The translations under genes and the position numbers were made by a program. Below, one piece after another: positions 46,901 through 57,761 of a DNA stretch of 64,000 nt (positions are counted from its first letter, which is position 1; the number at the start of each line of letters is the position of its first letter). This DNA is from Symbiotaphrina buchneri (lineage: Eukaryota; Ascomycota; Symbiotaphrinales; Symbiotaphrinaceae): the NCBI GenBank assembly GCA_001599915.1, contig BCIG01000010.1, forward strand, positions 124,001 through 188,000, read 5' to 3'. The notes under the pieces were generated by a model that ran no database searches, was not told where the DNA came from, and worked only from the letters and a program-made list of their open reading frames with translations.

Positions 46901-48190
46901 TTCCTCGAGTACGTTATGCTCTTCAATCTCTTCAGTAGTTTGACGATCCGATATTTTCGTGGAGTTCTCAAGGGGGTCCTTTATATGCTGAGCATCCTCA
47001 TAAGTAGCTGGGCTGGTAGGCGGTGTATCTTCCCCCGCTTCGTCATCTGAGGCAGACGCTGATGTCGGAGGCATGTCATCACCCTCCTGGACAGTTTCAG
47101 GAGCTACTGTTCTCTGTGGTACACCGGAACCGCTTGGGCGATAATTGAATCTTGCAAAAAGACTGTCTTTCCTGATTTTCTTCTTTGTCCTTGCTTCATG
47201 TGCCAACTGCATGTTGCGGTGCATGCGTTGGGTCTCTCTGCTCATCTCTTGCAATGCCTTCTTGCTTGCTTTGCGAGTAGGGCGGGCCTGTTGTGTCAAC
47301 CTTCTATCAACTTCTTCTTCATCCTCGTTGTCGATAGGCTCCGAATCGCTCCCTGATTGTGTATATGATACGGAGAGGGCATTGAGCCGCGCCGCTTTCT
47401 CCTCCTTTTCTTTCTGGGCGGCTGCCTCTCTTTCCAATCTCTCCTTCCGTTTGCGCTCCACAAGAGCCAGGAACCTGGCATTTGTATGAGTTGCCTCCGG
47501 CAGATCATCAGAGTCAGAATCGCCTGTACCGTTTTCGATGGGCTCTTCTGATGGGCCTGAAACTGTGGAAGCAAGCCCTCCATATTGAGAGCGGCCTTCT
47601 GCACCAGAAACCGATGATATTTGCATATGCTTAATCGGCACCTCAGGCAACTCCTGTGTCAAAGCTTCCCCTTCGGCAGGGGAAACCGTTGGCGGAGAGC
47701 TGGCAGCTGGCACATCTGCTTCATTTGCCGGCTCTACCTCTTTAGCTCTCTTCTTGTTGCTCATCAGCTGTCTTCTGACCCGGTTATAAGCAGCACTGAG
47801 ACCGTCGCTCTTCTCACCATCGCTCTCAGAACTGCGTTTCGCCTCACGTAGCCTTGCTGCCAATCTTCCCCTTGGCCTTACTACCTCCTCTTCACTCTCA
47901 TCACTCGCATGGTCAGCGCTGTCATGACCACCCGCTTTGGCAACAACGGCGTGGATCTTTCCGTTCCCATTGTTTGTTGTTTGCTGTGCGGAAGAGGTTG
48001 AGGTGGGTTTTGTATGGTCTCGACTTTTCAAGGGAGCCTCGGTATCAGAGTCATCGTCCAGCGCAGCTAGCATAGCCTTGATCTTGCTCCGCGGTGTGAG
48101 GGCAATGGGAGAGCCATCATTGAGATCGGCTGAAGGCGTCGATGCCGGAGAGATGCGCGCAGCTCTGGAGGGCGTAGCTGAATCAGCCAT
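43903..48190 (-). CDS. mrc1: Mediator of replication checkpoint Mrc1 (claspin-like)
   Basis: Replisome component that carries the S-phase checkpoint signal from Mec1/ATR to Rad53/Cds1. Three exons (48190-45018, 44961-44759, 44705-43903) encode 1392 residues. The protein is highly charged. It starts MADSATPSRAARISP and includes a coiled, Lys/Glu-rich centre (QRRARQQAARERAEKIEEL). An SQ/TQ cluster with nine SQ/TQ dipeptides occurs within about residues 835-897, the expected phosphorylation target of ATR-family kinases. The Mrc1 domain follows, with VDEQAEESEDEYAGLGG, RKMINDD and KVDERALAALYA joined by splicing to DKERAQDEKAV. An upstream TTG-led extension is ignored. A palindromic pair of MluI cell-cycle boxes lies 164 bp upstream of the ATG. 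Confidence 0.92.
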
Positions 48191-48353
48191 TGCGATTGAA
48201 AATGATGTTATGCAGTCTGGCAATTCTTTGCGGGAGATATTTGGTCAGTCATTGGCCATGCCAGCCAGACTGCGAGAGTTGGGACATTTCATTGCTGGGT
48301 GGAGAGATGCATTGATGGAAAGAGAACTTGAGCATTTGGAGGCCGGCGCGATA

Positions 48354-48369
48354 ACGCGTAGCTACGCGT
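48354..48369. promoter_or_regulatory. Palindromic pair of MluI cell-cycle boxes (ACGCGT)
   Basis: The sequence ACGCGTAGCTACGCGT is its own reverse complement. It contains two ACGCGT boxes separated by AGCT, centred about 170 bp upstream of the mrc1 start codon. ACGCGT is the known core bound by the MBF (Mbp1/Swi6-type) G1/S factor in yeasts. Binding here is inferred from the site and its position. Confidence 0.65.
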
Positions 48370-48487
48370 AGCCGAGGCGGAGTGCAGCGAGAGGCGTAGC
48401 ACGCTAAACTTAATCTGTACCAACTACTTCGGTATCTACGTGACAGCGCGCATAACTTATGTATAGTCTACCTTACTTGACCGGAAC

Positions 48488-48497
48488 ACCTTAAGGT
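48488..48497. repeat. ACCTTAAGGT palindrome
   Basis: A ten-base perfect palindrome of the TACCTT/AAGGTA type that recurs in noncoding DNA of this window. Confidence 0.6.
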
Positions 48498-48595
48498 ACA
48501 CAGTCCACTCAGCCTGGCTTCTCACAGTAACGGGCTGCTGACCCCCGGAACAATCGCATCGTCAAAGGGAAGGCTTAGGATTCAGTCAGCTGTTC

Positions 48596-49525
48596 TTAAG
48601 CCCATGGCAGTGCCTCAGGATACAACTCCATGCCAGTCACTCCTCCTTGCCAGTTGACAAGCCCTCTCACCGCTGGTTCCAGTCCCTCACTGTAGACATC
48701 CTTTCCTTCCCAACCTCTCTTCCCTCGCTTGGCCTTTACCACTTCTGTACAACCATATGGATCTTTCTGCCATACCTCGTATGCTCTCTGCTCCCCCGGG
48801 ACCACACTCTGCAATGGCGTCACTGCTTCTGGAGGATCAATGCTTATATAGCTCGCCCTGGAGAGCGGCCAACGGATTGCGCCCAGATGCAGATTTAGGA
48901 ACCTCTTGCGCTTGAAGTTGTGACCGACAATCGTCAACTTGTCGGGCCAGAGTGAGCTTGAGGCCCTGGCCCGCATATGGTGATGGTAGAGCAGTAGTGA
49001 GAAAATGACATTCTGGAATGAATCTGTAGCAAGCTCTTCTGCCAACATACGATCTTTTGCGACATCAAAGCCAAATAGGTTGTTCTGTAAGGCAAGATCC
49101 TGTTATATAAGTCAGGGATGCAGACAACATCTGATATAGAAGTGTAATCACAAGATATGAACGTCCTTCCGTGATTGTGGTTGCCTCTGGCTTCGTAGGC
49201 CCTCTGGGATGAACCTCTCCGTCAGTAGAGTGCAAGATGTGCAGAGACAGGTCGACACAATTACCCAGAGAAGATGAGAAACGATTTGGGATTTTTACTA
49301 GCTGCTTCTACCCCAGCCTTGATATGGGCAATGAATGTTGGTGTTTCTCCCTTTTGGAATGGCGCAATAAGCCTGTAAAACAAGAGTCAGCAGCACCTTC
49401 GAGCAAGTAGGTAATGCGGGATTCAGGTAGTAAGACCATTCATCCTCATCCCAGCCCGCCTTTGGCCCTCCTTTCCAGATTGCATGGCAACACACTATAA
49501 TCAACTCATTCAGTCCTTCCGCCAT
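48596..49525 (-). CDS. DUF218 (YdcF-like) family protein
   Basis: Conserved fungal protein of the DUF218 family, similar to fission yeast C57A10.07; function unknown. Four exons (49525-49437, 49372-49265, 49203-49152, 49099-48596) encode 250 residues. Motifs in order are NELIIVCCHAIWKGG, DEDEWLIAPFQKGETPTFIAH, FLIFSGGPTKPEA, TEGRSYLDLALQNN, LAEELATDSFQNVIFSLLLY and LTIVGHNFKRKRFLNLHLGAIRWP. Those blocks match the family: SGGPT, the ATDSxQN helix and the HxFKRxRF element. The first intron uses GTCTTA, a weak donor, but it restores DEDEW-LIAPFQKGE. The protein has no signal peptide or membrane span. It follows nop13 on the same strand. Confidence 0.85.
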
Positions 49526-50170
49526 GCTAGGTGACGTTAATGCTATAGATTCGCGTTGTCAGGGCACTGGTATTTAGAGGCGTAGTATGCCCCGGTGCAT
49601 CCTTGAATGCAATTTACTGTTTTTGAAGTAGGTGCTGTGCTCAGCAATGATAGGACCAGCTGTTTGATAGAATGAAGCTTTGATGGTGACGCCCGAGTAG
49701 TATGCAAGCAATAAATGTCAACAACGCACCCAATGTAAGTGCAAGGCGCAACGAGCCGTGCGCTTGTCAATATCTGACATACGCCAGGCTAGAGCCAGTG
49801 AAATTTCATGCAACTTCAGCAAGGATCCTGCAGCTGGCAAGGATCGAATCTCAAAATAGAGAAGGTATTTAAGATGTCCCGCCTTTATTCTTTCTGGGAG
49901 TACTTCAGCACCTAGCGGTAGACGACTAGTACATCGAATAATCCGCGGGCTGAACACTCCAAATATTTAGATATGCCCCGTACGTCTCTACGATTCCGCA
50001 CCTTCCCTGATTACAATAATCCATTTACTCCATGATTATGAAGCTAATCACCGTGTTGTGGCTGAACACCTGCCGATGTGGTGATAAATTCGTCGTAATT
50101 ATCTACTCCTTCGCCTCCTGCCATTGTTGACAGTAATGCCTGCTTGGAAATAACTGACAGAGCATCATAT
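49526..50170. other. Intergenic region between NOP13 and the DUF218 gene
   Basis: About 645 bp with the NOP13 3' end and the DUF218 gene promoter. Short open frames are not protein-like. No repeat stands out. Confidence 0.55.
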
Positions 50171-51505
50171 CTAATCAAACGTAGTCTTCTTGCCCTGCGC
50201 AGCCACAATCCCTCCAGTAAGCTTGGATACATCTAGCGCGGACCTGCCTCTGCTGTCCTTCTCAGGTCTTTGTCTCCTGTGGGACACAGAGCCATCCCCA
50301 ATAGCCTTGGATGGCTTTGCAGAGCCTGGTTCAGAAGAAACTCCTTCAGTATCGACCTCCGCTTCTTCAATAGAAGGTTCATCGTCCCCGGCACTCCCCG
50401 TATGCACCTTCTTTCGATCCTTCCCGAAGCGCTTCTGATATCTGACAGCCTTGTCCTCTGCAAACTCGACTCTCAAAGGCCGACCCTTCATACGATTCAC
50501 CCACCATTTCCTCATCCTGGGTTTCTTTTTCGGTTTGTCCTCGTCCTCCTCTTCCTCATCATCGTCGCTAGCCGCCTCTACTTCCTCAGGTATCTTGAGC
50601 CACTCTCTCACAGCAGCCTCTCCACCACTAATTTCCGCAAACTCGACCCAAGCGAAGCCTTTACACTTTCCAGAGTCCTCAAAGGTAGCCACGTGCACAT
50701 TCTCCACCTCTCCACAGGGCTTGTAGTGCTCGCGCAAGTCTTCTTCAGTGGTATCAAAGCCAAGGTTGCCGACGAAGACCCTCCGACTTGGTGGCTTGGT
50801 ATTGTTACGCAGATCTGTCTCTCCTTTCGGCTTGTCTGGCCGTCCCTCAAAGCTTTTTGAGTTCTTGATCAGAACCCTCCGCCCAACCAAGAGCGTCTCA
50901 CTCAGCCCAATGGCTTCGTCGACTGCCGAAGGTATGGAGAAGTCCACATAAGCAGAACCCTTGTTTTGTGGCTTTGTGCGGCCTTTGGGTAACGGACCAG
51001 GATCGGGAGGAGTAGGCATATGTATCCGGGTAATTTCATCTTCCTTGATTTCAGAGTTGTCCACCAGGAATTTACGGACATCAGCCTTGGTGGCCGAGAA
51101 CGGAAGATTGCCTATCCATATCCCGTGATCTGAGCGCTTGGGAGCCTGCGCCTGCTTCGCCTCGACGGCTTGCCTTTCCTCGAACTCTTCGTCCCACTTG
51201 GGATCGGTCTGCTTGGGTGCCGGTGCAGTCGAGATAGGCTTCCCCTTTTTCAGCTTTCGAAGGGCCTTCTTGGAAGGAGGCTCGGGAGCTGATATGTCCA
51301 CTTCTATCTCCTCCGTCGGGTCAACATCCCTCTTTCGCTTCTTCGAGGATTGCGGTGATTCGGGGGGCGGTGAGAGCTCCAAAGCAGCATCATCTGTGGT
51401 GGCTACCTGAGTGACTGCAACTGAACTCTCTGGTGCTTCTTCACTGGTCTTCGATTTCTTCTCCTTCTTCGACTTCTTAGTCTTGGTTACTGTGGTGGAG
51501 GCCAT
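50171..51505 (-). CDS. nop13: Nucleolar RNA-binding protein Nop13, two RRMs
   Basis: Nucleolar RRM protein associated with pre-ribosomal particles in yeast. A single exon encodes 444 residues. The N-terminus is Lys/Ser-rich with repeated KKSKKEKK, typical of nucleolar proteins. RRM1 starts near residue 127 with IWIGNLPFSATKADVRKFL (RNP2) and has AYVDFSIPSAVDEAI as its RNP1 region. RRM2 starts near residue 244 with VFVGNLGFDTTEEDLREHY and has RNP1-like KCKGFAWVEF. An acidic stretch followed by Lys-rich KPKKKPRMRKWW lies within RRM2. The C-terminus is a Ser/Glu-rich tail ending GKKTTFD. Nop12 is the closest alternative; the order of motifs fits Nop13 better. Confidence 0.88.
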   Translation of the reverse strand: MASTTVTKTKKSKKEKKSKTSEEAPESSVAVTQVATTDDAALELSPPPESPQSSKKRKRDVDPTEEIEVDISAPEPPSKKALRKLKKGKPISTAPAPKQTDPKWDEEFEERQAVEAKQAQAPKRSDHGIWIGNLPFSATKADVRKFLVDNSEIKEDEITRIHMPTPPDPGPLPKGRTKPQNKGSAYVDFSIPSAVDEAIGLSETLLVGRRVLIKNSKSFEGRPDKPKGETDLRNNTKPPSRRVFVGNLGFDTTEEDLREHYKPCGEVENVHVATFEDSGKCKGFAWVEFAEISGGEAAVREWLKIPEEVEAASDDDEEEEDEDKPKKKPRMRKWWVNRMKGRPLRVEFAEDKAVRYQKRFGKDRKKVHTGSAGDDEPSIEEAEVDTEGVSSEPGSAKPSKAIGDGSVSHRRQRPEKDSRGRSALDVSKLTGGIVAAQGKKTTFD

Positions 51506-51886
51506 GATAGATGGTGCGATTGGGCTTGAGGGTCGACAAATAAATCACAAAATTAATTTTCTGAAGTCTACGAAGCGAGAAGTACCCCACAAAACAAGGA
51601 TGGCTCGCGTACGGAGTACGCGAGACGAGAGCTGGCTCCAGGCGGGCGCCCTCGTCCAATTGCATTCACGGTCGATCAATGGGCAATCCATATGAAGGTA
51701 TTCACTGCCTGCAACTATAATAGATATATCGCACATTAGATTCCCACCTCTCGGATTTCTACCTACATCACAAAGACGCTGTTCACTAGCCATTAGTGCT
51801 TCTTCATCCTCGGCGGGCCACTCCTGGCATACCACTTCAGCAATTCGAGCAGAGCCAGCGCCATCGGAGCACGTTGACTTGGAGAG
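51506..51886. promoter_or_regulatory. Bidirectional promoter region NOP13 / IEC3
   Basis: 381 bp separate two divergent starts. It contains a CGCGTACGGAGTACGCG-like palindromic stretch near 51607-51623. No factor is assigned. Confidence 0.45.
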
Positions 51887-52990
51887 ATGTCGACATCAGA
51901 GGTCGTGGCTGGGCCACCTGGTGTCACTTCGACGGACTCAGCGGAGGTCCGCTCGAAGCCAAGCTACAAATCATACAAGTATGCGGTTCTACCTGCCGAA
52001 CTCGATCAGATGCTAACCTGCCCTTCTTTACAGGAAGAAGTACAGGAAGATGCGACATCAATTCGACATCAAAATGAGAGAGAGTGACAACCTCTACAAA
52101 GACGAGCTGAAAGCAATCGAGACGATCAAAAAGCTCGAGGAACAGAATGAGTACGGCAATGCAAGTGGAAATGTGGAACAGCAAAGAAGCTAATATGGTA
52201 CCATTGTAGTCAACTGCTCGAGTTACTGCTCGATCTGAATTCATCATCTCGTGTTCCGGCCAAGCAGCGTTTCGACCTCACATCAGCTGCTCTCGATCTG
52301 GATCACGACGGAGACCTAGTCTCGAGCACATCCACGGGCCCCTTCAAACCGATCGAGGTTCCTCCGCACACTCCCCTATCTCCTTCAATCCTCCCCGAAG
52401 ACCTGCGCGCCTCGACTCCTCCCGGCTACCTCACGCCCTCCCACGAAGACGACTATCTCTACGAGTTGGATACCAGGCAGGGCGCCTCTCCACCCCCAGC
52501 CCGGCCGCTATCACAATTGGTAAAGGAGAAGGACAAGGACAACGCGCGCGAGGCTCAGGCCCGCAACCACGTCTCGGTCTACAACTGGCTCCGCAAGCAT
52601 CAACCGCAGGTGTTCCTGCAGGACAAAGACGCCGTCCCTCCCGCGCACGGAGGCAAGGCGCAGGACAAGGACAAAGACACCGAGGCTGCGTCGGAGAAAT
52701 CGGCTTCGGCAACAACGGCATCGACTCGCGCTACAAAAGATCGAGGCGCGAAACGGTCGAGCCTCACGCCGGCGCACCTCAAAGCGGAGCAGGAGTTCCT
52801 GGACGAAGAGCTCGGAGGCTTTGTGGCCGAGTCAGGGACTGGTGGAAAGGGCAAGAGAAAGAGAGATGACGAGCCTTACCGGCCTAAGGGCGGAAGCAGC
52901 AGGCCTAGCAAGCGGAAGAAGGAAGATGGGACCCCTTCCGGGAGCCGCAAGATCAACAGGAAAGCAGGTGTAGTAGGGGACGTGTCGTAG
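51887..52990 (+). CDS. iec3: INO80 chromatin-remodelling complex subunit Iec3-like
   Basis: Probable subunit of the INO80 remodeller, of the type first named in fission yeast. Three exons (51887-51978, 52034-52150, 52210-52990) encode 329 residues. The conserved block, about residues 27-85, is assembled across both introns: SYKSYKKKYRKMRHQFDIKM, then NLYKDELKAIETIKKLEEQN, then DQLLELLLDLNSS. This basic coiled-coil motif identifies the family. The remainder is Asp/Lys/Ser-rich: a Pro-rich segment (PHTPLSP, PPGYLTPSHEDDYLYELD), HVSVYNWLRKHQPQVFL, then LTPAHLKAEQEFLDEELGGF, and a Lys/Arg-rich nuclear-signal-like tail (GKGKRKRDDE, RPSKRKKEDG). Confidence 0.83.
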
Positions 52991-53295
52991 CATGGGTGTC
53001 CTGAAGGTAGGGAGCATGGGGTAGGCAAAGAGATATCGCTATGTCATTTGCATATTATTTACGCATGGCCTGCTAGTGTCTGGTGTTTGGCGGTTTAGGA
53101 GCTGGAATAATCTGGCCAACAAAGAGTTGATAACGGGAAACTCAGATACAGTGAGGATGAAGTGCGCGAAACCGTTATTCCATAGAAGGCTCGAATGATT
53201 TGATTCTTTCAAACTTGACTTTCCGCACCCCTTGTTGCAACTACCCCCGAGGTCTATTCGCCAAATGACATGATCCACTCGCTAAGCGGGACGAA
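52991..53295. other. Convergent 3' intergenic region
   Basis: About 305 bp between IEC3 and glutamine synthetase stops. Nothing specific is seen. Confidence 0.55.
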
Positions 53296-54988
53296 TCTAT
53301 TTCTTGATGATGTTGGATTCTGGGAGGCCACCGAACATCTACGGGAGGGAGTGTTAGTTCAAAGGTCTTCTGGAGAAGCAGGAAACGCATGGGTTGGTAT
53401 AAAGGCTTACCGTCTCGATAATGATGCCGGTGATCTGGTAGGGGTCAGCGTTGGAAGCTGGCCTACGGTCCTCAAAGTATCCCTTGCCCTCCTTTCCGAC
53501 AGCTCTTGGGATACGGATCGATGCGCCACGGTTGGCAACACCCCAGGTAAATGTGTCGATGCTGCCAGTCTCGTGCTTGCCAGTCAGACGCTCGGCGTTG
53601 CCCTCACCGTAGACAGCAATGTGCTCCACGTGTCTCTTCTCGAGCTTCTTGATGGCCTCCTCAATAGCCTTGATACCTCCCTCTTCTCTCATCTCAGCTG
53701 TAGAAACGTTGGTGTGCAGACCGGCACCGTTCCAGTCACCAGGGATGGGCTTGGGGCTCAGTGTGATCTTGACACCGAACTCTTCGGAGATACGCTGAAG
53801 GAGGAAACGGGCCATCCAAAGGTGGTCGCCCACTGTGGTCGCATTAGTACAAACCCGGCTTTTGTGTGACAACGCAATACTTACACTCGATACCCTCGCA
53901 AGGTCCGACCTGAAATTCCCACTGGGCGGGCATAACCTCGGCGTTGATACCAGAGATGTTGATGCCAGCGTACATGCAAGCTTTGTAGTGAGCCTCGACA
54001 ATGTCACGGCAGTAAACTTTGCCAGTTCCAACACCGCAGTAGTACGGGCCTTGAGGGGCTGGGAAACCGCCCTTCGGCCAGCCGTATGGGTAGTTGTACT
54101 CATCGTACAGTGTGTACTCCTGCTCGAGACCGAACCAGGGCTTGTGCGCAGCGTGTGCCTGCATCAGCTTGGCGGCGTCATGTCTGTAGTTGAACTTGTT
54201 TGGGCTTCCGTCGGCATCCCACGTCTCGCAGAGGACGAGAATATTGGGCGCCAGGCGTAGAGGATCTGGGAACATGGCGACGGGGCGAAGGTAGACATCG
54301 GAGTTGTCACCCGGAGCCTGGCCGGTGGATGAACCATCGAAGTTCCATTCGGGAAGCTCATCCACGCTGGTCGGCTCCTTGGAAAGGGTCTGGTTCCCGA
54401 CGATTCGTTAGCCAATTGCGATCCTAAGTAACGTCATGATGCAGGGGCCCGAATGCGACAATGCAGGAAACACTTGGACGGTTGTGCGAGCTTATCGCGG
54501 GCCTTGTGTCCCAAGGTGCTCGTTACGATAAGCTTGGTGGGGGGTAGGGGTGAAAGTAACTTGTCACGCGCCGATCGCCAACTTTCGCCCATCGGAGAAA
54601 GTCCCCACCAACAGCGGGTAGGAGAAGTTCGACACTCCCAACAAGCGGTGACGGGTGAAGGGAAAAGGATGAGAAGCAAATATTTGAGGCAAACTCACCT
54701 TGGTTTTTGAGCGCAGGTCGTTGGTGCCATCGATCCAGATGTATTCTGCCATCACCTTGCCCTTCTGGTCCAATCTCATGTATTTCATGAGCTGCAAAGA
54801 TTTCGCCCATCAGCGACCGATTTGTGTAGGGAGGGCCACCGCCGCGTTGACAGCGCAGCGAGAGACCCCAAGGGAAAGACTTACATTGGCCGTGTTGGAA
54901 ATGATCCTAGACTCGGCCTAGAAAAAAGCATGGTCAGTTGAGAGATCGCCCACATTTGAAGGGTCAATGGGGTTCGAATGCGCACCAT
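53296..54988 (-). CDS. glnA: Glutamine synthetase (type II)
   Basis: Cytosolic enzyme that makes glutamine from glutamate, ammonium and ATP, central to nitrogen metabolism. Six exons (54988-54986, 54917-54885, 54791-54699, 54389-53885, 53832-53411, 53337-53296) encode 365 residues, close to the usual fungal length. The first exon is the ATG alone. Motifs are [15 protein letters not shown] joined to [61 protein letters not shown], and the ATP-binding [10 protein letters not shown]. The end is [11 protein letters not shown]-like: the last exon supplies [13 protein letters not shown]. The third intron is 309 bp, longest in the gene. In fungi this gene is usually under nitrogen control by GATA factors; I did not establish GATA sites here. 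Confidence 0.95.
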
Positions 54989-56973
54989 TTTTTCTGTTGT
55001 ACCTGGATCGAGAAATCTGACGAGCAGGTGTAGCTGAAGAGAATGGGGTGGTGATGAATGGGCGCAGAAGAAAGTGGCAGAGATAGACAAAGTATGCGAG
55101 GGGAAGCGACGACGAGCGAGCTTCTTATATTACTGGGGGCGCTATCGGCACTGTAAGAGTTAAGGTAGGGAGGGCAACGCCGTCAAGAAGGTCGAACACA
55201 CACAGAGGGCAGACCACTGATGGCAGGTTCTTTATTAATGTTAGACTGGACGGGCACTTATCAGTTCGAATTGTGCTAAATGTGTTCAGAGGGTCCGACT
55301 TCCCACCTACCAGCAGTACCGGTGTAGTACGGTACGAAGCAATACCTTAGTTCAATCGATGCGTGGGCGGCGGCCGCCCAAGATCGAGCTAGGGGAGCAG
55401 AGAGTCGTGTGTCGTACCCTAGTCGGTACCTTCTAAGTAAAGTATCTCACCCGGCGATATGGGTACCTGCCTTACGACGGTACGAGTAAAAGGTACGACT
55501 TCTGTGCTCCGCACCGGTCGTTTTGCGCCCAGGTACCCTACTCCCATAAGGTACGGAGTACAGCGAAGGCTGCCCTGATCTCCGCGCTGAGCTGCGAAGT
55601 TGATGTACCTACACTTACGGGCTATCCGCTTCACCGGTTTACGATACTCGTAGCTTGAAGTAGCTCCACCCACAACACGGAACCGCTGACTTGACGATAT
55701 GACCTGGTCCCCGAAAATACTTGGCTTTCTCAAATGATTATTGTCAAATATCATATCGCCGTCGTATTTCCCCCAAATCAGACAGATCGCCACGGTCCAT
55801 TCTTCCTCGCCTTCTTCTAGCCTTCTAGATCGATGCCTCATTCGTGTCCTTGTCCCGTTGCCCAGGCCGGGGACAGCCATTTCTTTGACAGCACAATTCG
55901 ATTCTTTACCTGAAACTCCCGAGCCCGGAAAGTGGCCCAACAAAGAAGAGGCAACCGACATTATCAGCAAACGACAAGCCCGTACCGCGCTCTTGCAGCC
56001 TTCGTGCCTCGCCGGATTTTGGCCCGAGCGGGCGTTGGCTCCCGGATAAAGTAAGCGGACTAAAGTCCAGCGACGGAAGCCGCTCGACGTTGATACGGCC
56101 AATAATCGCCTTGGCCCCGGTTTTTCCCTCCTGTCCCACCCTCTGTCCAATCACAAGTCCGACAACACGCCGTCGGAGGAGTCAGCAAAAGGCTGAAGCG
56201 CCACCAAAGTCATGGCCAGATTTCGCTACCTTCCAATCTGCCTGTGCTAAATGCCCTACATTTTGACACACTCTAAAACTGGACCCTGAACCAAAAGTGC
56301 TGAGCGGTCCGCTTGCCCTGGTGCATCCCAATAAGGGTACCCTGAAGTACTTGGTGCTCGCTGATCCTTCAAGTCCTGAAATGGATGGCGATAAAGGTAT
56401 CTGGTTTCTTCTACAATTGGAACCAGATACCATGGTTCGACTTCCCGCGAGGCGTGTGTGTGATCGGGCTGCAGAAGATGCAGAATCTGACGTCGGCGGG
56501 ACGGGATCTCCATGATTGCTTCCTAGAAGCGCATGCATACAACAAGCTGCATGGATACGATACCCCGCAGATAAGATAGTGAACGGTGTCATAATCCTGA
56601 TGATAATAAAAAAATAATATCATGGCATGCGACGTGCGACACGGGTAAACGCCCTGTTTCCGAACAGATACTCTCCGTCTATGCATCACCCATACGACCT
56701 TGATCTTACGTCGCTTGAGCAGGCTCCCTTAAAGAAAGCAGAAGAACGACCGAGTCCAAGCCCGGCAGACCTCCTCTTGTTTTTAAAGTCTTCAAGAATC
56801 AGTCAAGATACCTGACTGCATGAAAAGTGCATATGCACCTATCCAGCACCACTGCTCTCCACATCTGGGGAACAGCGGGAAGGTGGAGTGCTAAGGTAGG
56901 TACCCTCGCCAGCTCAGCGTGCTGGATGGGGGATTTGTGCAATCACTCCGCTTGTTCGTACCACGGTCGTACC

Positions 56974-56987
56974 TTACCTTAAGGTAA
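56974..56987. repeat. Perfect 14-bp palindrome TTACCTTAAGGTAA
   Basis: Self-complementary and immediately followed by a second AAGGTA copy. It lies in a gene-poor interval. Confidence 0.75.
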
Positions 56988-57106
56988 AGTAAGGTAGCTG
57001 TATATGAGTGAAGAATTCCTTGCCCAACCGTGAGCTACTCCGTACATTCTGTGCTTTCGTAGAGTAGTCGCACCGTATCATGTTTAAGTTATGCCAGCAT
57101 TATGTG

Positions 57107-57123
57107 GGTACCTAAGGTACCTT
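57107..57123. repeat. GGTACC-TAA-GGTACC with AAGGTACCTT palindrome
   Basis: Two GGTACC hexamers flank TAA, and AAGGTACCTT at 57114-57123 is a perfect palindrome. Same motif class as the other repeats. Confidence 0.7.
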
Positions 57124-57761
57124 ACCTAGCTCGCTACCCTAAGGAAATGCTAGCTCGTCTTTGTCTTATCGCATCAAGCTCATTGGTCGATGGTGACATA
57201 CCTGTTGAGGTAAAAGCCGACCGCCCCGTTCAAAATCACGGAGTAGAGAAGAGGAAGAGCACAAGGTTCTGTAAGGTCGTAAGGTCCTTTGTGCTTGATA
57301 CCGTTCTGCTTCTCTTTGTCTGACTTTGGAGCTCTGAGCTCTTTCATGGCAAGGAGCCGACCTCTGTAATTGTCCGTACGGAGTTCTTCTACATCATCTG
57401 CATGAAGAGAGAATATCCAGGGCTTTAACCTAAGGATATTCTCTGTGAGCACAGCACAAGAGCCCAGATGTGGTCAACATATTGATTGGAATTGTTTCAT
57501 GTGATTAATGTCAATCTTTTTCAATTTTACCAGATCAAAGGTCATGATGTTGTCAGTACATGTGCCGCGCCCGCTTCTGTTGCTGGTGTGCCCTTGGACT
57601 TGCTCTGCACAACCAGTGGACAACAACGATGCTGCAGCATAACTAGAATCCGGTCGCGCAACTCGCACTGCGAAATTTCGAGACACCCTGGATAAGAATG
57701 CAAAAGAAGAAGATAGTTGATTTTTTCATTTTTAGGCTTCTTTCTATTCTATATTTTTATA

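Larger units (their letters stand above)
48191..48595. other. mrc1 promoter region
   Basis: A 405-bp space between the mrc1 start and the stop of the DUF218 gene, both on the minus strand. It contains the palindromic ACGCGT pair at 48354-48369 and an ACCTTAAGGT palindrome at 48488-48497. Confidence 0.65.
54989..57761. other. Gene-poor 2.8-kb intergenic region
   Basis: No supported gene. The first part is the glutamine synthetase promoter. A 243-codon minus-strand frame at 55419-56150 has random-looking composition. GTAC/GGTACC/TACCTT-type short motifs are dense at 55310-55570 and 56890-57140, including the palindromes listed separately. Confidence 0.6.

Noticed and set aside
54960-54990. GTTCGAA-type sequences suggesting a tRNA T-arm (also near 826 and 55265)
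   Set aside because: No acceptor stem or anticodon arm could be built around any of them; no tRNA gene is claimed.
55419-56150. Open frame of 243 codons on the minus strand
   Set aside because: Arg/Gly/Ser-rich random-looking translation with no domain; it lies in GTAC-repeat-rich noncoding DNA upstream of glutamine synthetase.
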